Assembly (NCBI RefSeq): GCF_013337115.1
Contig: NZ_SGWE01000004.1
Coordinates: 1,934,501 to 1,998,500, forward strand
From: Deinococcus sp. JMULE3
GTDB taxonomy: Bacteria; Deinococcota; Deinococci; Deinococcales; Deinococcaceae
Direction of reading: 5' to 3'
DNA: 64,000 bases
A program made the translations under genes and the position numbers. Below, in pieces: positions 37,273 to 46,498 of the stretch (within the stretch, counting starts at the first letter, position 1; each line of letters begins with the position of its first letter). Under the pieces are notes generated by a model, which searched no databases, was not told the origin of the DNA, and saw nothing but the letters and a program-made list of their open reading frames with translations.

Positions 37273-38162
37273 GCGCCCTCACCCTCCGACTCGCTGACCG
37301 GGGTGCGGGTCACGCCGCCCAGCGTCACGCGGTCCCGGAACGCCGCGAGTTCCGGGAAGTCCGCCTGACCGTCCACGCTCAGCAGCAGCGTCGGCTTGTG
37401 CTGCCGCTCCGCGAGGCGGGACAGGGCCGCCGCAGTCGAGCCGTCCCGCGCGCCGCTCACGAACATGAAGCCCTTCACGGCGCCCTTGCCGCCCAGCATC
37501 GACACCGCGCCGAACAGCTCGCGGTCCCCGGCGGTCGCGCGGGGCTGCTCCAGGCGCTCGGCGCGTTTCAGGACGTCCGCGACCGGCAGCTCGTGACTGA
37601 ACACGGCGTGCAGGCCCAGGTCGTCCAGCGCCGCGCGCAGCGGCCCCTGCACCAGCGGTTCGCTCAGCAGGGCGCGCGGGCCGATCACGGCGACCGTCAC
37701 GCGGCTCGCGCGGGTCAGGGCCGGCTGCGACGCGCGCGGGTCCTGCGCCATGGGGCGCACCTTCTCCAGCGCCAGCCGCACCCGACCGGCGTTCTGCGAC
37801 ACGCGCAGGCCCAGTTCGGTCGCCGCGCCCTCCAGCCCGTCGGGGCCGTCGGGCACGCTGATCAGGGTGGGCAGGCCGCTGATGCGCCGCGCGAGCAGGT
37901 CCGGCAGCGCCTCACTCCAGGCGTCGCCGCTCACGGCGGGCCACTGCCCGAGCAGCACGGCGTCCACGCGGCCCATCGACAGGATGCGGCCCAGCGTCAG
38001 CTGCACGCTCAGCGGTTCGTTCGGGAGGCTCTCGCGGCCCAGCGCCAGCGCCTCCGCGTCGTCCAGGGCGGGAAGAACCGGCTCTGAGCCCAGTTCCTTC
38101 AGGAACGCCGACCAGTAGCCCGGCAGGCGCGCGGCGTGAGTTTCAAGCAGACCAACCCTCAT
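37269..38162 (-). CDS. Hypothetical protein, possibly DUF2229-like
   Basis: A 297-residue soluble protein starting [17 protein letters not shown]. It looks like two Rossmann-like halves ([27 protein letters not shown]) and ends in an acidic tail (SESEGEGA). The layout is faintly like the DUF2229/activase-associated proteins, but the cysteines expected there are missing, so I do not assign a function. It is the first gene of the three-gene overlapping operon. Confidence 0.55.
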   Translation of the reverse strand: MRVGLLETHAARLPGYWSAFLKELGSEPVLPALDDAEALALGRESLPNEPLSVQLTLGRILSMGRVDAVLLGQWPAVSGDAWSEALPDLLARRISGLPTLISVPDGPDGLEGAATELGLRVSQNAGRVRLALEKVRPMAQDPRASQPALTRASRVTVAVIGPRALLSEPLVQGPLRAALDDLGLHAVFSHELPVADVLKRAERLEQPRATAGDRELFGAVSMLGGKGAVKGFMFVSGARDGSTAAALSRLAERQHKPTLLLSVDGQADFPELAAFRDRVTLGGVTRTPVSESEGEGA

Positions 38163-38222
38163 TCTGAACAGTGTACCCGCGCGCGGGGGGCCAGGTGTCC
38201 AGGGCGCTCCGGAGGCAGGACC

Positions 38223-38927
38223 TCAGCCGCTGCCCTCCTCGGCGTCCACCTTGCCTTCCTGCTTGGCCTGGGTGGCCTGCTCGGCCAGCTGCACGTCGTG
38301 ATCGTCGATGTGGCGCTGCTCGGTGTGGTGCTCGAACAGTTCCTGCCGCGCGCGCACCTTCGACTGCGGCTGCCCCAGGTCAGAACCGCTACCCCGGTGC
38401 ACCCGCTGGAAGAACACCAGCGCGCCCCCCGCCAGCGCCAGCGCCCCCGCGAAGTACAGGGTGTCCAGCGGTTTGTCCCAGCGCACGAAATGCTCCAGGA
38501 ACGTCACGCCCAGAATCACGATGATCACCGACACGACCTTCTGCTCCAGATCCGCGAGGCTCTCGACGCCCAGCGCGGACGTCAGGTTCAGCGGCGTGAT
38601 GAACAGCGAGTACAGGCCCACCCCGATCAGGTAGAACACCACCGCCTTGAGCATGGTGCTCACGATCTCCAGGAATTCCACGGCGATGTTGCCCTCCTGA
38701 CTGGCGATGCCCTGCGTGAACGTGTCCCGCCAGGAATCGTAGATGGTGTGCAGCGCCAGCAGCGTCCCCTGCAGGAACAGGCTGAACGACACGAGCAGCA
38801 CGGCAATCACTGCGATCAGCACCACGAAGCGCGTGCGGCCGATGATCTCGCTGAACCACTCCCGCTTGGACGGTTCGGGGTTCGGTGGGCGCGGGGCAGG
38901 GGAGGAGCGGGTCACGCCCTTCATCAT
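38223..38927 (-). CDS. UPF0114 (YqhA-like) membrane protein
   Basis: A 234-residue protein with three to four membrane helices. The UPF0114 pattern is visible: [45 protein letters not shown], and [24 protein letters not shown]. Starts at ATG 38927 or 38924 are equally possible. The C-terminal 60 residues are charged and likely cytosolic. The role is unknown. Confidence 0.8.
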   Translation of the reverse strand: MMKGVTRSSPAPRPPNPEPSKREWFSEIIGRTRFVVLIAVIAVLLVSFSLFLQGTLLALHTIYDSWRDTFTQGIASQEGNIAVEFLEIVSTMLKAVVFYLIGVGLYSLFITPLNLTSALGVESLADLEQKVVSVIIVILGVTFLEHFVRWDKPLDTLYFAGALALAGGALVFFQRVHRGSGSDLGQPQSKVRARQELFEHHTEQRHIDDHDVQLAEQATQAKQEGKVDAEEGSG

Positions 38928-39005
38928 GGCGGTCCCCCGGCGCGGGCCGTGCGGGCCGGGCTTCACGCTTGCCTGAACGTCCGCCGCGCTGCCAGACTGC
39001 CCGGC

Positions 39006-39791
39006 GTGACTGCCGCGCCTGACCGCCCCACTCTCCCTGAATCCCTGAAACGCGTGCTGCCCGCCGCCCGCTGGGAACGCGTGAGCGGCGGCCAGAGCGG
39101 CGCGCAGGTCTGGAAATCCACCCGCTACGTCCTGAAAGTGCAGCCCCGCACCGCACACGCTGCGAGCACCCTGCAACAGGAACGCGAGCGGCTGCGCTGG
39201 CTGGCCGGGCGCATTCCCGCCCCGCAGGTCGTGGCCTTCGAGACCGGAGGAGACCAGGACTTCCTGGCCATGACCCGCCTGAACGGCATTCCCATGAGCC
39301 ACCCCGACGCCCGCCTGCATCCCGAACGGGTCGTGAACCTCCTGGCCCGCGCGCTGCGGGAACTGCACGCCCTGCCCCTGCGGGACTGCCCCTTCCGCCA
39401 GACGCTGGACGTCACCCTGCCCCTGGCCCGCGAACGCGTGCAGGCCGGACTGATCGATGGGAGCGACTTCGACGAAGAGCGCGCCGGACGCAGCGCCGTG
39501 AGCGTCTTCAACGAACTGGCCCGCACCCGCCCCCCCCAGGACGACCTCGTGGTCACGCACGGCGACGCCACGCTGGACAACATCATCCTGAACGGCGAGT
39601 ACGTGGAAGGCCTGATCGACGTGGGCCGCCTCGGCATCGCCGACCGGCACGCCGACCTGGCCCTGGCCCACCGCAGTGTCCGCAGTGAACTGGGCGAACG
39701 CTACGCCACCCAGTTCCTCGACCTGTACGGCCGCGCCCTCGTGGACGACACGAAACTCGCGTACTACCGCCTGCACGACGAACTGTTCTGA
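39006..39791 (+). CDS. APH(3')-like phosphotransferase
   Basis: A 261-residue aminoglycoside/choline kinase-type enzyme starting at GTG 39006. It has the N-lobe GGQSGAQVW loop and YVLKVQPR lysine, the Brenner motif [13 protein letters not shown], and [17 protein letters not shown], which matches the DxGR-x-G-x-ADR-x-D-LA metal site of APH(3') enzymes. Close family members phosphorylate kanamycin-type aminoglycosides. Whether this chromosomal version confers resistance or acts on another substrate is not shown. Confidence 0.85.
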   Translation: MTAAPDRPTLPESLKRVLPAARWERVSGGQSGAQVWKSTRYVLKVQPRTAHAASTLQQERERLRWLAGRIPAPQVVAFETGGDQDFLAMTRLNGIPMSHPDARLHPERVVNLLARALRELHALPLRDCPFRQTLDVTLPLARERVQAGLIDGSDFDEERAGRSAVSVFNELARTRPPQDDLVVTHGDATLDNIILNGEYVEGLIDVGRLGIADRHADLALAHRSVRSELGERYATQFLDLYGRALVDDTKLAYYRLHDELF

Positions 39792-39793
39792 AT

Positions 39794-39854
39794 GGGGTGT
39801 GGGGTGTGGGCTGTGGGGTGTGGGCTCCGATCCCTTCCCACACCCCACACCCCA
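39794..39854. repeat. G-run tract with its inverted C-run copy
   Basis: GGGG TGT GGGG TGT GGG CTGT GGGG TGT GGG at 39794-39823, directly after the APH-like stop, can form a quadruplex. A mirrored C-run copy at 39837-39854 could pair with it as a long hairpin, so it may also work as a terminator. Confidence 0.7.
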
Positions 39855-39869
39855 CTGCCTACAACCCCC

Positions 39870-40064
39870 TTACGCCTTCGCCCAGCTGCGGAGGTAGTCG
39901 GCGACGAGTTCGCTGACGTTCACGCCGTCGCGGGTGGCCTTCTCGATCTGGGCGGCTTTCTCCTCGCGGGTGATGGGGAGCCAGAGGGCCACGTACTCCT
40001 GGCCGCCTTCCTGCCTGAATTCCCCGCCCAGGTCGTCGCGCTGCACGAATCCGGTCCTGTCCAT
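39870..40064 (-). CDS. Stand-alone copy A of the HTH protein tail
   Basis: A 64-residue protein almost identical to the C-terminal half of the HTH gene at 40294. I choose ATG 40064 (MDRTGFVQRDDLGG) because GGAGG lies 5 bases upstream; ATG 40076 four codons earlier is also in frame. The C-terminal [20 protein letters not shown], then [12 protein letters not shown], looks like a small helical or ribbon-helix-helix-type domain. It arises from a 212-bp tandem duplication and has kept an open frame and a ribosome site. Confidence 0.7.
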   Translation of the reverse strand: MDRTGFVQRDDLGGEFRQEGGQEYVALWLPITREEKAAQIEKATRDGVNVSELVADYLRSWAKA

Positions 40065-40081
40065 GAGTGCCTCCATGTCCC

Positions 40082-40276
40082 TTACGCCTTGACCCAGCTG
40101 CGGAGGTAGTCGGCGACGAGTTCGCTGACGTTCACGCCGTCACGGGTGGCCTTCTCGATCTGGGCGGCCTTCTCCTCGCGGGTGATGGGGAGCCAGAGGG
40201 CCACGTACTCCTGGCCGCCTTCCTGCCTGAATTCCCCGCCCAGGTCGTCGCGCTGCACGAATCCGGTCCTGTCCAT
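40082..40276 (-). CDS. Stand-alone copy B of the HTH protein tail
   Basis: A 64-residue protein starting at ATG 40276 with the same GGAGG spacing as copy A (longer start at 40288). It differs from copy A mainly at the end (SWVKA instead of SWAKA), where it matches the full-length gene. It lies 17 bases upstream of copy A's preferred start and 17 bases downstream of the full-length gene, so all three are probably on one transcript. Confidence 0.7.
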   Translation of the reverse strand: MDRTGFVQRDDLGGEFRQEGGQEYVALWLPITREEKAAQIEKATRDGVNVSELVADYLRSWVKA

Positions 40277-40293
40277 GAGTGCCTCCATGTCCC

Positions 40294-40683
40294 TTACGCC
40301 TTGACCCAGCTGCGGAGGTAGTCGGCGACGAGTTCGCTGACGTTCACGCCGTCACGGGTGGCCTTCTCGATCTGGGCGGCCTTCTCCTCGCGGGTGATGG
40401 GGAGCCAGAGGGCCACGTATTCCTGGCCGCCTTCCTGTTTGAATTCCCCGCCCAGTTCATCGCGCTGCACGAATCCGGTCTTCTCCATGTCTTCCTCCGT
40501 CCCGGCCTGCATCAGCCAGTGGGTCACGCGGGCTTTCAGGAAACGCCACTCCCGGCCGACCTTGCGGCCCGGGATCTCACCGCTGCGCACCAGGGTGTAC
40601 GCGGTGGTTTCGCTCACCTTCAGGTAGGCGGCCAGTTCCTCCAGGGTCAGGACCTCGTCCGTGGGGGTCGTCGCTTCGTTCAT
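40294..40683 (-). CDS. Excisionase-type helix-turn-helix protein with C-terminal tail domain
   Basis: A 129-residue DNA-binding protein. Residues about 10-60 form a MerR/excisionase-like HTH ([20 protein letters not shown], then [18 protein letters not shown]), the HTH_17 class. Residues 66-129 are the tail domain found again as two separate copies downstream. An internal GGAGG, 5 bases before ATG 40488 ([12 protein letters not shown]), could yield the tail alone from this gene too. The promoter region carries inverted repeats that suggest self-regulation. A function in excision is not implied; this HTH class is often a transcription factor. Confidence 0.82.
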   Translation of the reverse strand: MNEATTPTDEVLTLEELAAYLKVSETTAYTLVRSGEIPGRKVGREWRFLKARVTHWLMQAGTEEDMEKTGFVQRDELGGEFKQEGGQEYVALWLPITREEKAAQIEKATRDGVNVSELVADYLRSWVKA

Positions 40684-40711
40684 ACCGGCACCTCCTCTCA
40701 GGTGAGGTTAT

Positions 40712-40760
40712 CTTGCGCCATCTGATGCCTGATGTCAACAGATGGTGCAAGATGGCGCCA
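40712..40760 (-). promoter_or_regulatory. Operator-like repeats over a putative promoter
   Basis: A 13-bp inverted repeat, CTTGCGCCATCTG (40712-40724) and CAGATGGTGCAAG (40739-40751), flanks a TTGACA (minus strand, 40738-40733). A third half-site, GATGGCGCC, overlaps at 40751-40759. The -10 is weak (CAAGAT, 17 bases on). The layout suggests a repressor site over the promoter of the HTH gene, and possibly of the divergent MMPL gene. Confidence 0.55.
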
Positions 40761-40829
40761 ATTGATCATAAATGCGCTTCGTCGCATGCCCCCCGGTCTT
40801 CCCGGCCCACCCGTGCTCTACTCGAGCTC

Positions 40830-43052
40830 ATGCGCACCCTCGGCCGACTCGTCTCCCGGCACCCCTGGGCGGTGCTGCTCGCGTGGCTGCTCGCCGCCGC
40901 CCTCAGCCTCCCCTTCGCCGCCCGCGCCCCCGCCGCCCTGACCGCCGACCCCGCCGGGGGCCTGACCGGGTCCGAAGCCACCCGTGTCACCGACCTGCTG
41001 CGCGACCGCTTCGGAGAACGCGACACGAACACCGTCGTCCTCGTCACCCGCAGCACCCCGCCCCTGGGCACCCGCGACGGCGACGCCACCTACCAGCGCT
41101 TCCTGGACGGCCTGGAGGACGTCCCCGGCGTCACCCGCGTCACCGCCGCGCAGGGAGGCGGCCCCTACCGCACCCGCTCGGCGGACGGCACCCTGGCCCT
41201 GACCCTCGCGCAGATTCCACTGCTGGACGGCGCGAGCGACACCCTGCGCCGCGTGCGCGCCTACACCGCGCGGACAGAGAGCGCCGCGCTGGACATCCGC
41301 GTCACCGGCGGGCAGGCCATCGCCGACGACTTCACCCACTTCGCCGAGAGCGACACCAAACGCAGCGAACTCGTCGCCCTGCCCCTGATCGGCGCGCTGC
41401 TGCTCGTCGTGTTCGGCGCACTCGTCGCCACCGGCCTCCCGCTGGCCGTCGGGATGCTCAGCATCAGCGTCGCCATGGCCGCCCTGTACGGCCTGACGCA
41501 CGTCATGGACGTCAGCACCTTCGCGCAGAGCGTCATCACCATGCTCGGCCTGGGCGCCGGGATCGACTACGCCCTGCTGATGGTCAACCGCTTCCGGGAG
41601 GAACTGAACCGCACGCCCGACCCGCGCCTCGCCGCCGAACGCACCGTCCACACCGCCGGGCGGAGCGTCACCTTCAGCGGCCTGACCGTCGCCATCGCCA
41701 TGGCAGGCCTGATCCTCCCCCCGATCGCATTCGTGCGCTCCATCGGGATCGGCGGCGTGCTGGCCGTCCTGCTGACCGTCCTCGCCAGCCTCACCGCGCT
41801 CCCCGCGCTGCTGGCGCTGCTGGGCGACCGCGTGAACCACCCGCGCTTCACGCGCCTGAACTGGGCGCAGAGCGGCGCCGCGTCCGGCGGGTGGACGGCC
41901 TTCGCGCGGCGCGTCACCGCCCGACCCTGGATCGCCGTGCTGAGCAGCACCGCCTTCCTGCTGCTGCTCGCCTCACCCGCCCTGAACATCCGCACCGGGT
42001 ACGCCGGCGCGTGGGGCCTCACCCCCGGCGTGGAAAGCCGCGACACCCTGAAAGCCGTCGAGGCGCTCGGCGCCGGCGGCCTCCTCAGCCAGTTCGAGGT
42101 GATCCTCGACCTGAAAGGACAACGCTACACCCCGCAGGACCGCGCGAAGTTCCAGGCGCTCGTGACGGACCTGCGCGCCCTGCCCGGCGTGAAGGGCGTC
42201 CTCAGCCCCTTCCTGACCCCCAGCGACCTCGCGGGCACGAGTGGGGGCAGCACCGACCAGCTCGCCGCGCTGAGCGCCCTGACCACCCGCTCGTTCAGCC
42301 GCGACCGGACCCTGCTGCGCGTCACCGTCATCCCCGACCGGACGCTCCCCGCCCGCGAGATTCCCGCCTTCGAACGGCAGATCCGGGACACCATCGAGAC
42401 CAGTGGCTACGCCTACCTGCTCGGCGGCGCCCCCGTCGGCGGCGAGGAATTCAGCCGCGCCATCACCGACTCCCTGCCCACCGTCGTCCTCGCCGTGTTC
42501 GCGGGCACGTTCCTGCTGCTGATGGTCGCGTTCCGCAGCCTCCTGATCCCCCTGAAAAGCATCCTCATGAACGCCCTGACCGTCGGCGCCGCCATCGGCC
42601 TCGTCACCCTGATCGTGCAGGAGGGCGTCCTGGCCGCACCGCTGGGCATTCCCGGCGACGTCGGCGTGCTCGACGCCAGCCTGCCGGTGCTGCTGTTCGC
42701 CGTGATGTTCGGCCTCAGCATGGACTACGAGATCTTCCTGCTGTCCCGCGTGCAGGAGGAATACCTCGCCGGGCACCCCAACGACGAAGCCGTCGTCCTC
42801 GCCGTCGGCCACACCGCCCGCATCATCACCTCGGCCGCCATCATCATGTTCATCGTCTTCAGCGCCTTCATCTTCGGCCGCGTCGTCGCCAGTAAAAGCA
42901 TCGGCCTGGGCCTCGCCATCGCCGTCGCCCTCGACGCCACCCTCGTCCGCCTCGTCCTCGTCCCCGCCTTCCTGAAACTCGCCGGAAAGTGGAACTGGTG
43001 GCTCCCCGCGTGGCTCGACAAGCGCCTGCCGCACATCCGCCTCGAACACTGA
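40830..43052 (+). CDS. MMPL/RND family membrane transporter
   Basis: A 740-residue transporter starting [12 protein letters not shown] at ATG 40830. It has two repeats, each with a large extracytoplasmic loop and a cluster of helices. The family signatures are [19 protein letters not shown] in the first half and [20 protein letters not shown] in the second, with charged residues in the membrane for proton coupling. MMPL proteins export lipids, polyketides or drugs. It is divergent from the HTH gene and shares its operator region, so that regulator may control it. Confidence 0.9.
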   Translation: MRTLGRLVSRHPWAVLLAWLLAAALSLPFAARAPAALTADPAGGLTGSEATRVTDLLRDRFGERDTNTVVLVTRSTPPLGTRDGDATYQRFLDGLEDVPGVTRVTAAQGGGPYRTRSADGTLALTLAQIPLLDGASDTLRRVRAYTARTESAALDIRVTGGQAIADDFTHFAESDTKRSELVALPLIGALLLVVFGALVATGLPLAVGMLSISVAMAALYGLTHVMDVSTFAQSVITMLGLGAGIDYALLMVNRFREELNRTPDPRLAAERTVHTAGRSVTFSGLTVAIAMAGLILPPIAFVRSIGIGGVLAVLLTVLASLTALPALLALLGDRVNHPRFTRLNWAQSGAASGGWTAFARRVTARPWIAVLSSTAFLLLLASPALNIRTGYAGAWGLTPGVESRDTLKAVEALGAGGLLSQFEVILDLKGQRYTPQDRAKFQALVTDLRALPGVKGVLSPFLTPSDLAGTSGGSTDQLAALSALTTRSFSRDRTLLRVTVIPDRTLPAREIPAFERQIRDTIETSGYAYLLGGAPVGGEEFSRAITDSLPTVVLAVFAGTFLLLMVAFRSLLIPLKSILMNALTVGAAIGLVTLIVQEGVLAAPLGIPGDVGVLDASLPVLLFAVMFGLSMDYEIFLLSRVQEEYLAGHPNDEAVVLAVGHTARIITSAAIIMFIVFSAFIFGRVVASKSIGLGLAIAVALDATLVRLVLVPAFLKLAGKWNWWLPAWLDKRLPHIRLEH

Positions 43053-43054
43053 AC

Positions 43055-43094
43055 AGGGGTTGTAGGGAGTGGGCAGTGGGGAGTGGGGAGTGGG
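43055..43094 (+). repeat. G-run tract (G-quadruplex type)
   Basis: GGGG, GGG, GGG, GGGG, GGGG and GGG runs with 3-8 base spacers immediately after the MMPL stop. A partly mirrored C-run (CTACAACC-type) lies at 43145-43165, on the other side of the terminator. Confidence 0.65.
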
Positions 43095-43109
43095 AAAGGC
43101 AAAAGAAAG

Positions 43110-43136
43110 GGGGCGACCGGAATCTGCGGTCGCCCC
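43110..43136. terminator. Bidirectional terminator
   Basis: A 10-bp perfect stem GGGGCGACCG/CGGTCGCCCC with a 7-base loop lies between the convergent MMPL and DedA genes, preceded by an A-rich stretch (AAAAGAAAGG) that serves as the U-tract for the minus strand. Confidence 0.8.
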
Positions 43137-43168
43137 TCTGACTTCCTACAACCTACAACCCACAGCCC

Positions 43169-43783
43169 TCACACCTCGGCGTGCTCCTGCTCGCGCTTAC
43201 GGCGCAGGAACCACGCCACCGCCGCCACCGCCAGCATGCCCAGGATGATCCGGCTCGCCGGACCCACGTACTCCTCCACCCGGTCGTAATGCTCCCCCAG
43301 CAGGAACCCCGCCCCCGCCAGCAACGACGCCCACATGCCCGACCCGATCGCGCTGAACAGCAGGAACTTCCCCATCGGCATCTCACTCATGCCCGCAGGC
43401 AGACTCAGCAGCGACCGGATGCCCGGCACCATCCGCCCGAACAGCACCGCCTTCGACCCATGCCGGTCAAACCAGTCGTCCGCCCGCCGGATGTCCTTAC
43501 CACTCAGCGTCAACCACTTCCCATGCTTATCTGCCCACGCCACCAACCGCTCCTCACCGAACGCCCGCCCCACGTAATACAGCGGCAGCGTCCCGATCAC
43601 ACTCCCCAGCGTCCCCATCAGGATCACCAGCACCAGATTCAGATCCCCACGCGACGCCGCGAACCCCGCCGACGGCATGATCAACTCACTCGGAATCGGC
43701 GGAAACACGTTCTCCAGCACCATCAACAGCAGGATCCCCAGGTACCCCATGCTGTCCATCAAATTCTGAACCCACTCAGCCAT
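43169..43783 (-). CDS. DedA family membrane protein
   Basis: A 204-residue protein starting MAEWVQNLMDSMGYLG at ATG 43783. It shows the DedA (VTT/SNARE-associated) features: ENVFPPIPSELIMPSAGF, GSVIGTLPLYYVGRAFG, and FGRMVPGIRSLLSLPAGMSEM, with the paired Pro and Arg needed for function in this family. These proteins act as lipid scramblases or transporters, including for undecaprenyl phosphate and phosphatidylethanolamine. The specific lipid here is unknown. Confidence 0.9.
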   Translation of the reverse strand: MAEWVQNLMDSMGYLGILLLMVLENVFPPIPSELIMPSAGFAASRGDLNLVLVILMGTLGSVIGTLPLYYVGRAFGEERLVAWADKHGKWLTLSGKDIRRADDWFDRHGSKAVLFGRMVPGIRSLLSLPAGMSEMPMGKFLLFSAIGSGMWASLLAGAGFLLGEHYDRVEEYVGPASRIILGMLAVAAVAWFLRRKREQEHAEV

Positions 43784-43881
43784 ACCCCCGAGCCTACCCG
43801 CCCCAGCACAGGGCAGGCGTCCACCCAAAGTGAAGCCCACTTCACGCACACGCCCTGACCCACCACCCCTACACTCGGCGC

Positions 43882-44532
43882 ATGACCATCAAAGCCGTGA
43901 TCTTCGACTTCGACGGCACCATCCTCGACACCGAAACCCCCGAATTCACCCACTGGCAAGCCCTCTACCGACAACACGACCGCGAACTCCACCTCCACGA
44001 CTGGCAACGCGGCATCGGCACCTGGGACGCCTTCGACCCCTGGCTCGGCCTCCCCGACAGCGTCCAACAGGACCGCCACGCCACCCACGAGCGCCTGCGC
44101 ACCGACATCTACCACACCATCCAACACAGCGACCTCCGCCCCGGCGTCCGCGCCGTCCTCGACGCCATCCGACCCGCCGGACTCCGCCTCGCCCTCGCCA
44201 CCAGCAGCGACCGCACCTGGGTCACCCGCTGGCTCCACCACCACCACCTCTACGACCACTTCGAAACACTCGCCACCCGCGACGACGTCACCCGCGTCAA
44301 ACCCCACCCCGAGCTCTACACCCTCGCCACCCACCAACTCGGCCTCCACCCCCACCAGTGCCTCGCCGTCGAAGACAGCCTCAACGGCGCCACCGCCGCC
44401 GCCGCCGCCGGACTCCACGTCGTCGTCGTGCCCAACGACGTCACCCGCACACAAGCCTTCCTGCCCGAATGGGGACGCGTGGACGGGTACGAGGGAGGGC
44501 TGGAATCACTGCTGGCCACCGTTCGGGACTGA
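43882..44532 (+). CDS. HAD hydrolase (beta-phosphoglucomutase/phosphatase-like)
   Basis: A 216-residue haloacid dehalogenase enzyme with motif I FDFDGTILDTE, motif II LATSSDR, motif III Lys in RVKPHPELY, and motif IV VEDSLNGATAAAAAG. A helical cap lies between residues about 18 and 85. This is the subclass that includes beta-phosphoglucomutase and small-sugar phosphatases. Codon use shifts toward C-ending, His-rich stretches compared with neighbours, but it is otherwise intact. Confidence 0.88.
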   Translation: MTIKAVIFDFDGTILDTETPEFTHWQALYRQHDRELHLHDWQRGIGTWDAFDPWLGLPDSVQQDRHATHERLRTDIYHTIQHSDLRPGVRAVLDAIRPAGLRLALATSSDRTWVTRWLHHHHLYDHFETLATRDDVTRVKPHPELYTLATHQLGLHPHQCLAVEDSLNGATAAAAAGLHVVVVPNDVTRTQAFLPEWGRVDGYEGGLESLLATVRD

Positions 44533-44557
44533 CGCATTGGGGTTCCCCATTGGAAGG

Positions 44558-45071
44558 GGTGCGCCTGGCGGCGGGCTGCCCCACCCCCCAGCCCCCTACC
44601 CCAGGGGGGCAGGGGGAGCAGTCGCTGCGCTCGGCAGGTATTTCTCTGGCTTTATGGGTGGGTGACTGGCGGGTTCGGCCACGGATGGGGCTGCAGACCT
44701 CCGGTATCGCTGCGGGCGCCCCGCGCGCTTCGCGCACGACGGGCTCGTCTGCCACGACGTTTGTGGGGCCAGTCAACTTGGTGCGTGCCGGAAAGTTCTA
44801 CTTTTTCTCGCTTGGGCAAAAGCGTGGTTTTGAAAGTCGATCAGCGGCGCGAAGCGTCCCACTGATCACCTGACCGCAGACCGCCACCGGCCGTCGTGCG
44901 CGCAGCGCGCGGGCCTACGAGGGGGCGGAGGATGGCGTCGAAGCCGGACCCGTCATCGCCCAATACAAGACCGCCGCACCAGTCAACACTCTTGCCCAGT
45001 GCAACGTAAGCCCCCCCTGCCCCTCTGGGGTAGGGGGCTGGGGGGTGGGGCAGCCCGCCGCAGGCGCAACC
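44558..45071. repeat. Large imperfect palindrome (about 60-bp arms)
   Basis: The 549-base gap between the HAD and rtcB genes holds no gene I can support. Its ends are near-identical inverted arms of about 60 bases (44558-44616 and 45012-45071; shared core CTGCCCCACCCCCCAGCCCC). A second inverted pair lies inside (CGCGCG...GCGCACGACGG near 44720-44742 and 44892-44915). The interior is otherwise unlike known elements and has no transposase. Confidence 0.75.
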
Positions 45072-45081
45072 AATCCAACTG

Positions 45082-46485
45082 CTAGATGTCCTCACTCCCG
45101 GTGTCCATGCGGACCACACGAGGCTGGAAGCTGGCGATGACGTTCACGAGGTCGGTCTGCCGGGCGATGACGTCCTCGATGCGTTTGTAGGCTTGTGGGG
45201 CTTCGTCGATGCCGCCGCCGATGAGGGTGACGCCGCGCCCGGTGAGGTACGCCTGGACGTCTTTTTTGTTGAGGGTGCTGGTGGCGGCTTTGCGGCCGAG
45301 TTGGCGTCCGGCGCCGTGGCTGGCGCTGTGCAGGGCGCCTTCGTGGCCGAGGCCGCGGACTACAAAGCCGGGGTCGGCCATGCTGCCGGGGATGAGGCCG
45401 AGCTGGCCGTGGGTGGCGGGGGTGGCGCCTTTGCGGTGGACGATGAGTTCCTGGCCGTTGACGGTCTGTTTCCAGGCGAGGTTGTGGCTGTTGCTGACCT
45501 GCGCGAGGGGGGTGACGTTCAGGGCGCGGGCGAGGCGGGTGTGGATGAGGTGGTGGTTGGCGAGGGCGTAGCGTCCGGCGAGGTTCATGGCCTGCCAGTA
45601 CGCCTGTCCGTCTTCGTGGTCGAGGGGGAGCCACGCGAGTTTTTTCGCTTCGGGGGCGAGGGTTGGGTGGTGGCGTTCGGCGAGGGCGGTGAAGTGTCCG
45701 GCGACCTGCGCCCCGAGGCCGCGGCTGCCGCTGTGGGTGAGGACGGCGAGGTACTCGCCGGCGTCGAGGCCGAGGTCGGCGTGGGGGAGGGTGAGGGTGC
45801 CGAATTCGGCGAAGTGGTTGCCGCTGCCGCTGGTGCCGATCTGGGTGGCGGCCTTGTCGTACAGGTGCCGCAGGATGGGCTGGTCCTGCCAGGTGCTTTC
45901 GTGGAGGACGTCGTGGTCCTGGCGGTCGCGTTTCTCGAAGGCGACGCCCGCGCCGAAGCGCGTGTGCTTGAGCAGGAGGGTGGTGGCCTCGTCGGTGCGC
46001 AGCGCGCCGGGCTGGATGGGCAGGACGGACAGCATCATGGAGCAGCCGATGTCCACGCCGACGCCGTAGGGGATGACGGCGTTCTCGGTGGCGAGGACCC
46101 CGCCGATGGGGAGGCCGTAACCGACGTGCGCGTCGGGCATCAGGGCTCCGGCGCGGCTGATGGGCAGGCGCATGGCGACGTCCATCTGACGGTGCGCGCC
46201 GGGATCGATCAGGTCCGCGCCCCAGGTGGGGTAGGGAAGGGGTGCGGGGCGCAGGTCGCTGCCCTTGCGGGCGTCGAGGATGGCCTGCTGCGCGAGGAGT
46301 TCGGCGGCCAGCGGGGCGTACACGCCGCCCGCAGCGTACGCGGCGGGGTTCTGCTGCACGGCGCGCAGTTCGCTCAGGATGTCGTCGCGGGTCAGTCCGG
46401 CGGTTTCGCGCTGGGTGGCGGCGGTCTGGGCGAGGGCGATGGCTTTCTTTTCCAGGCCGAGTTTCACGAGGTGTTTGCCGTTCAT
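45082..46485 (-). CDS. rtcB: RtcB family RNA ligase
   Basis: A 467-residue GTP-dependent RNA ligase that joins 2',3'-cyclic phosphate (or 3'-phosphate) to 5'-OH ends. The Mn-binding Cys is in GVDIGCSMM, histidines lie in SGSGNHFAEFG and LTHSGSRGLG, and the guanylylated histidine is in SASHGAGRQLGR. GSMADPGFVVRGLG is also characteristic. Length is normal. No archease or RtcA gene is adjacent. A 42-residue ORF with a strong ribosome site ends 13 bases upstream, so translation may be coupled. Confidence 0.94.
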   Translation of the reverse strand: MNGKHLVKLGLEKKAIALAQTAATQRETAGLTRDDILSELRAVQQNPAAYAAGGVYAPLAAELLAQQAILDARKGSDLRPAPLPYPTWGADLIDPGAHRQMDVAMRLPISRAGALMPDAHVGYGLPIGGVLATENAVIPYGVGVDIGCSMMLSVLPIQPGALRTDEATTLLLKHTRFGAGVAFEKRDRQDHDVLHESTWQDQPILRHLYDKAATQIGTSGSGNHFAEFGTLTLPHADLGLDAGEYLAVLTHSGSRGLGAQVAGHFTALAERHHPTLAPEAKKLAWLPLDHEDGQAYWQAMNLAGRYALANHHLIHTRLARALNVTPLAQVSNSHNLAWKQTVNGQELIVHRKGATPATHGQLGLIPGSMADPGFVVRGLGHEGALHSASHGAGRQLGRKAATSTLNKKDVQAYLTGRGVTLIGGGIDEAPQAYKRIEDVIARQTDLVNVIASFQPRVVRMDTGSEDI

Positions 46486-46498
46486 GGGTCTCTCTCTT

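Larger units (their letters stand above)
39870..40488 (-). repeat. Three tandem 212-bp units
   Basis: The segment from the tail's start codon to beyond its stop recurs with a period of exactly 212 bases (internal ATGs at 40064, 40276 and 40488). Units A and B are almost identical; unit C, the 3' part of the HTH gene, differs at scattered bases. All three keep an SD-ATG pair and the open frame. Confidence 0.9.

Noticed and set aside
38136..39005. Upstream extension of the APH-like gene
   Set aside because: The extension is antisense to the UPF0114 gene; homology to APH begins at the GTG at 39006.
39870..40488. Tandem repeats as a CRISPR array
   Set aside because: The units are 212 bp, encode protein and have no unique spacers; no cas gene is present.
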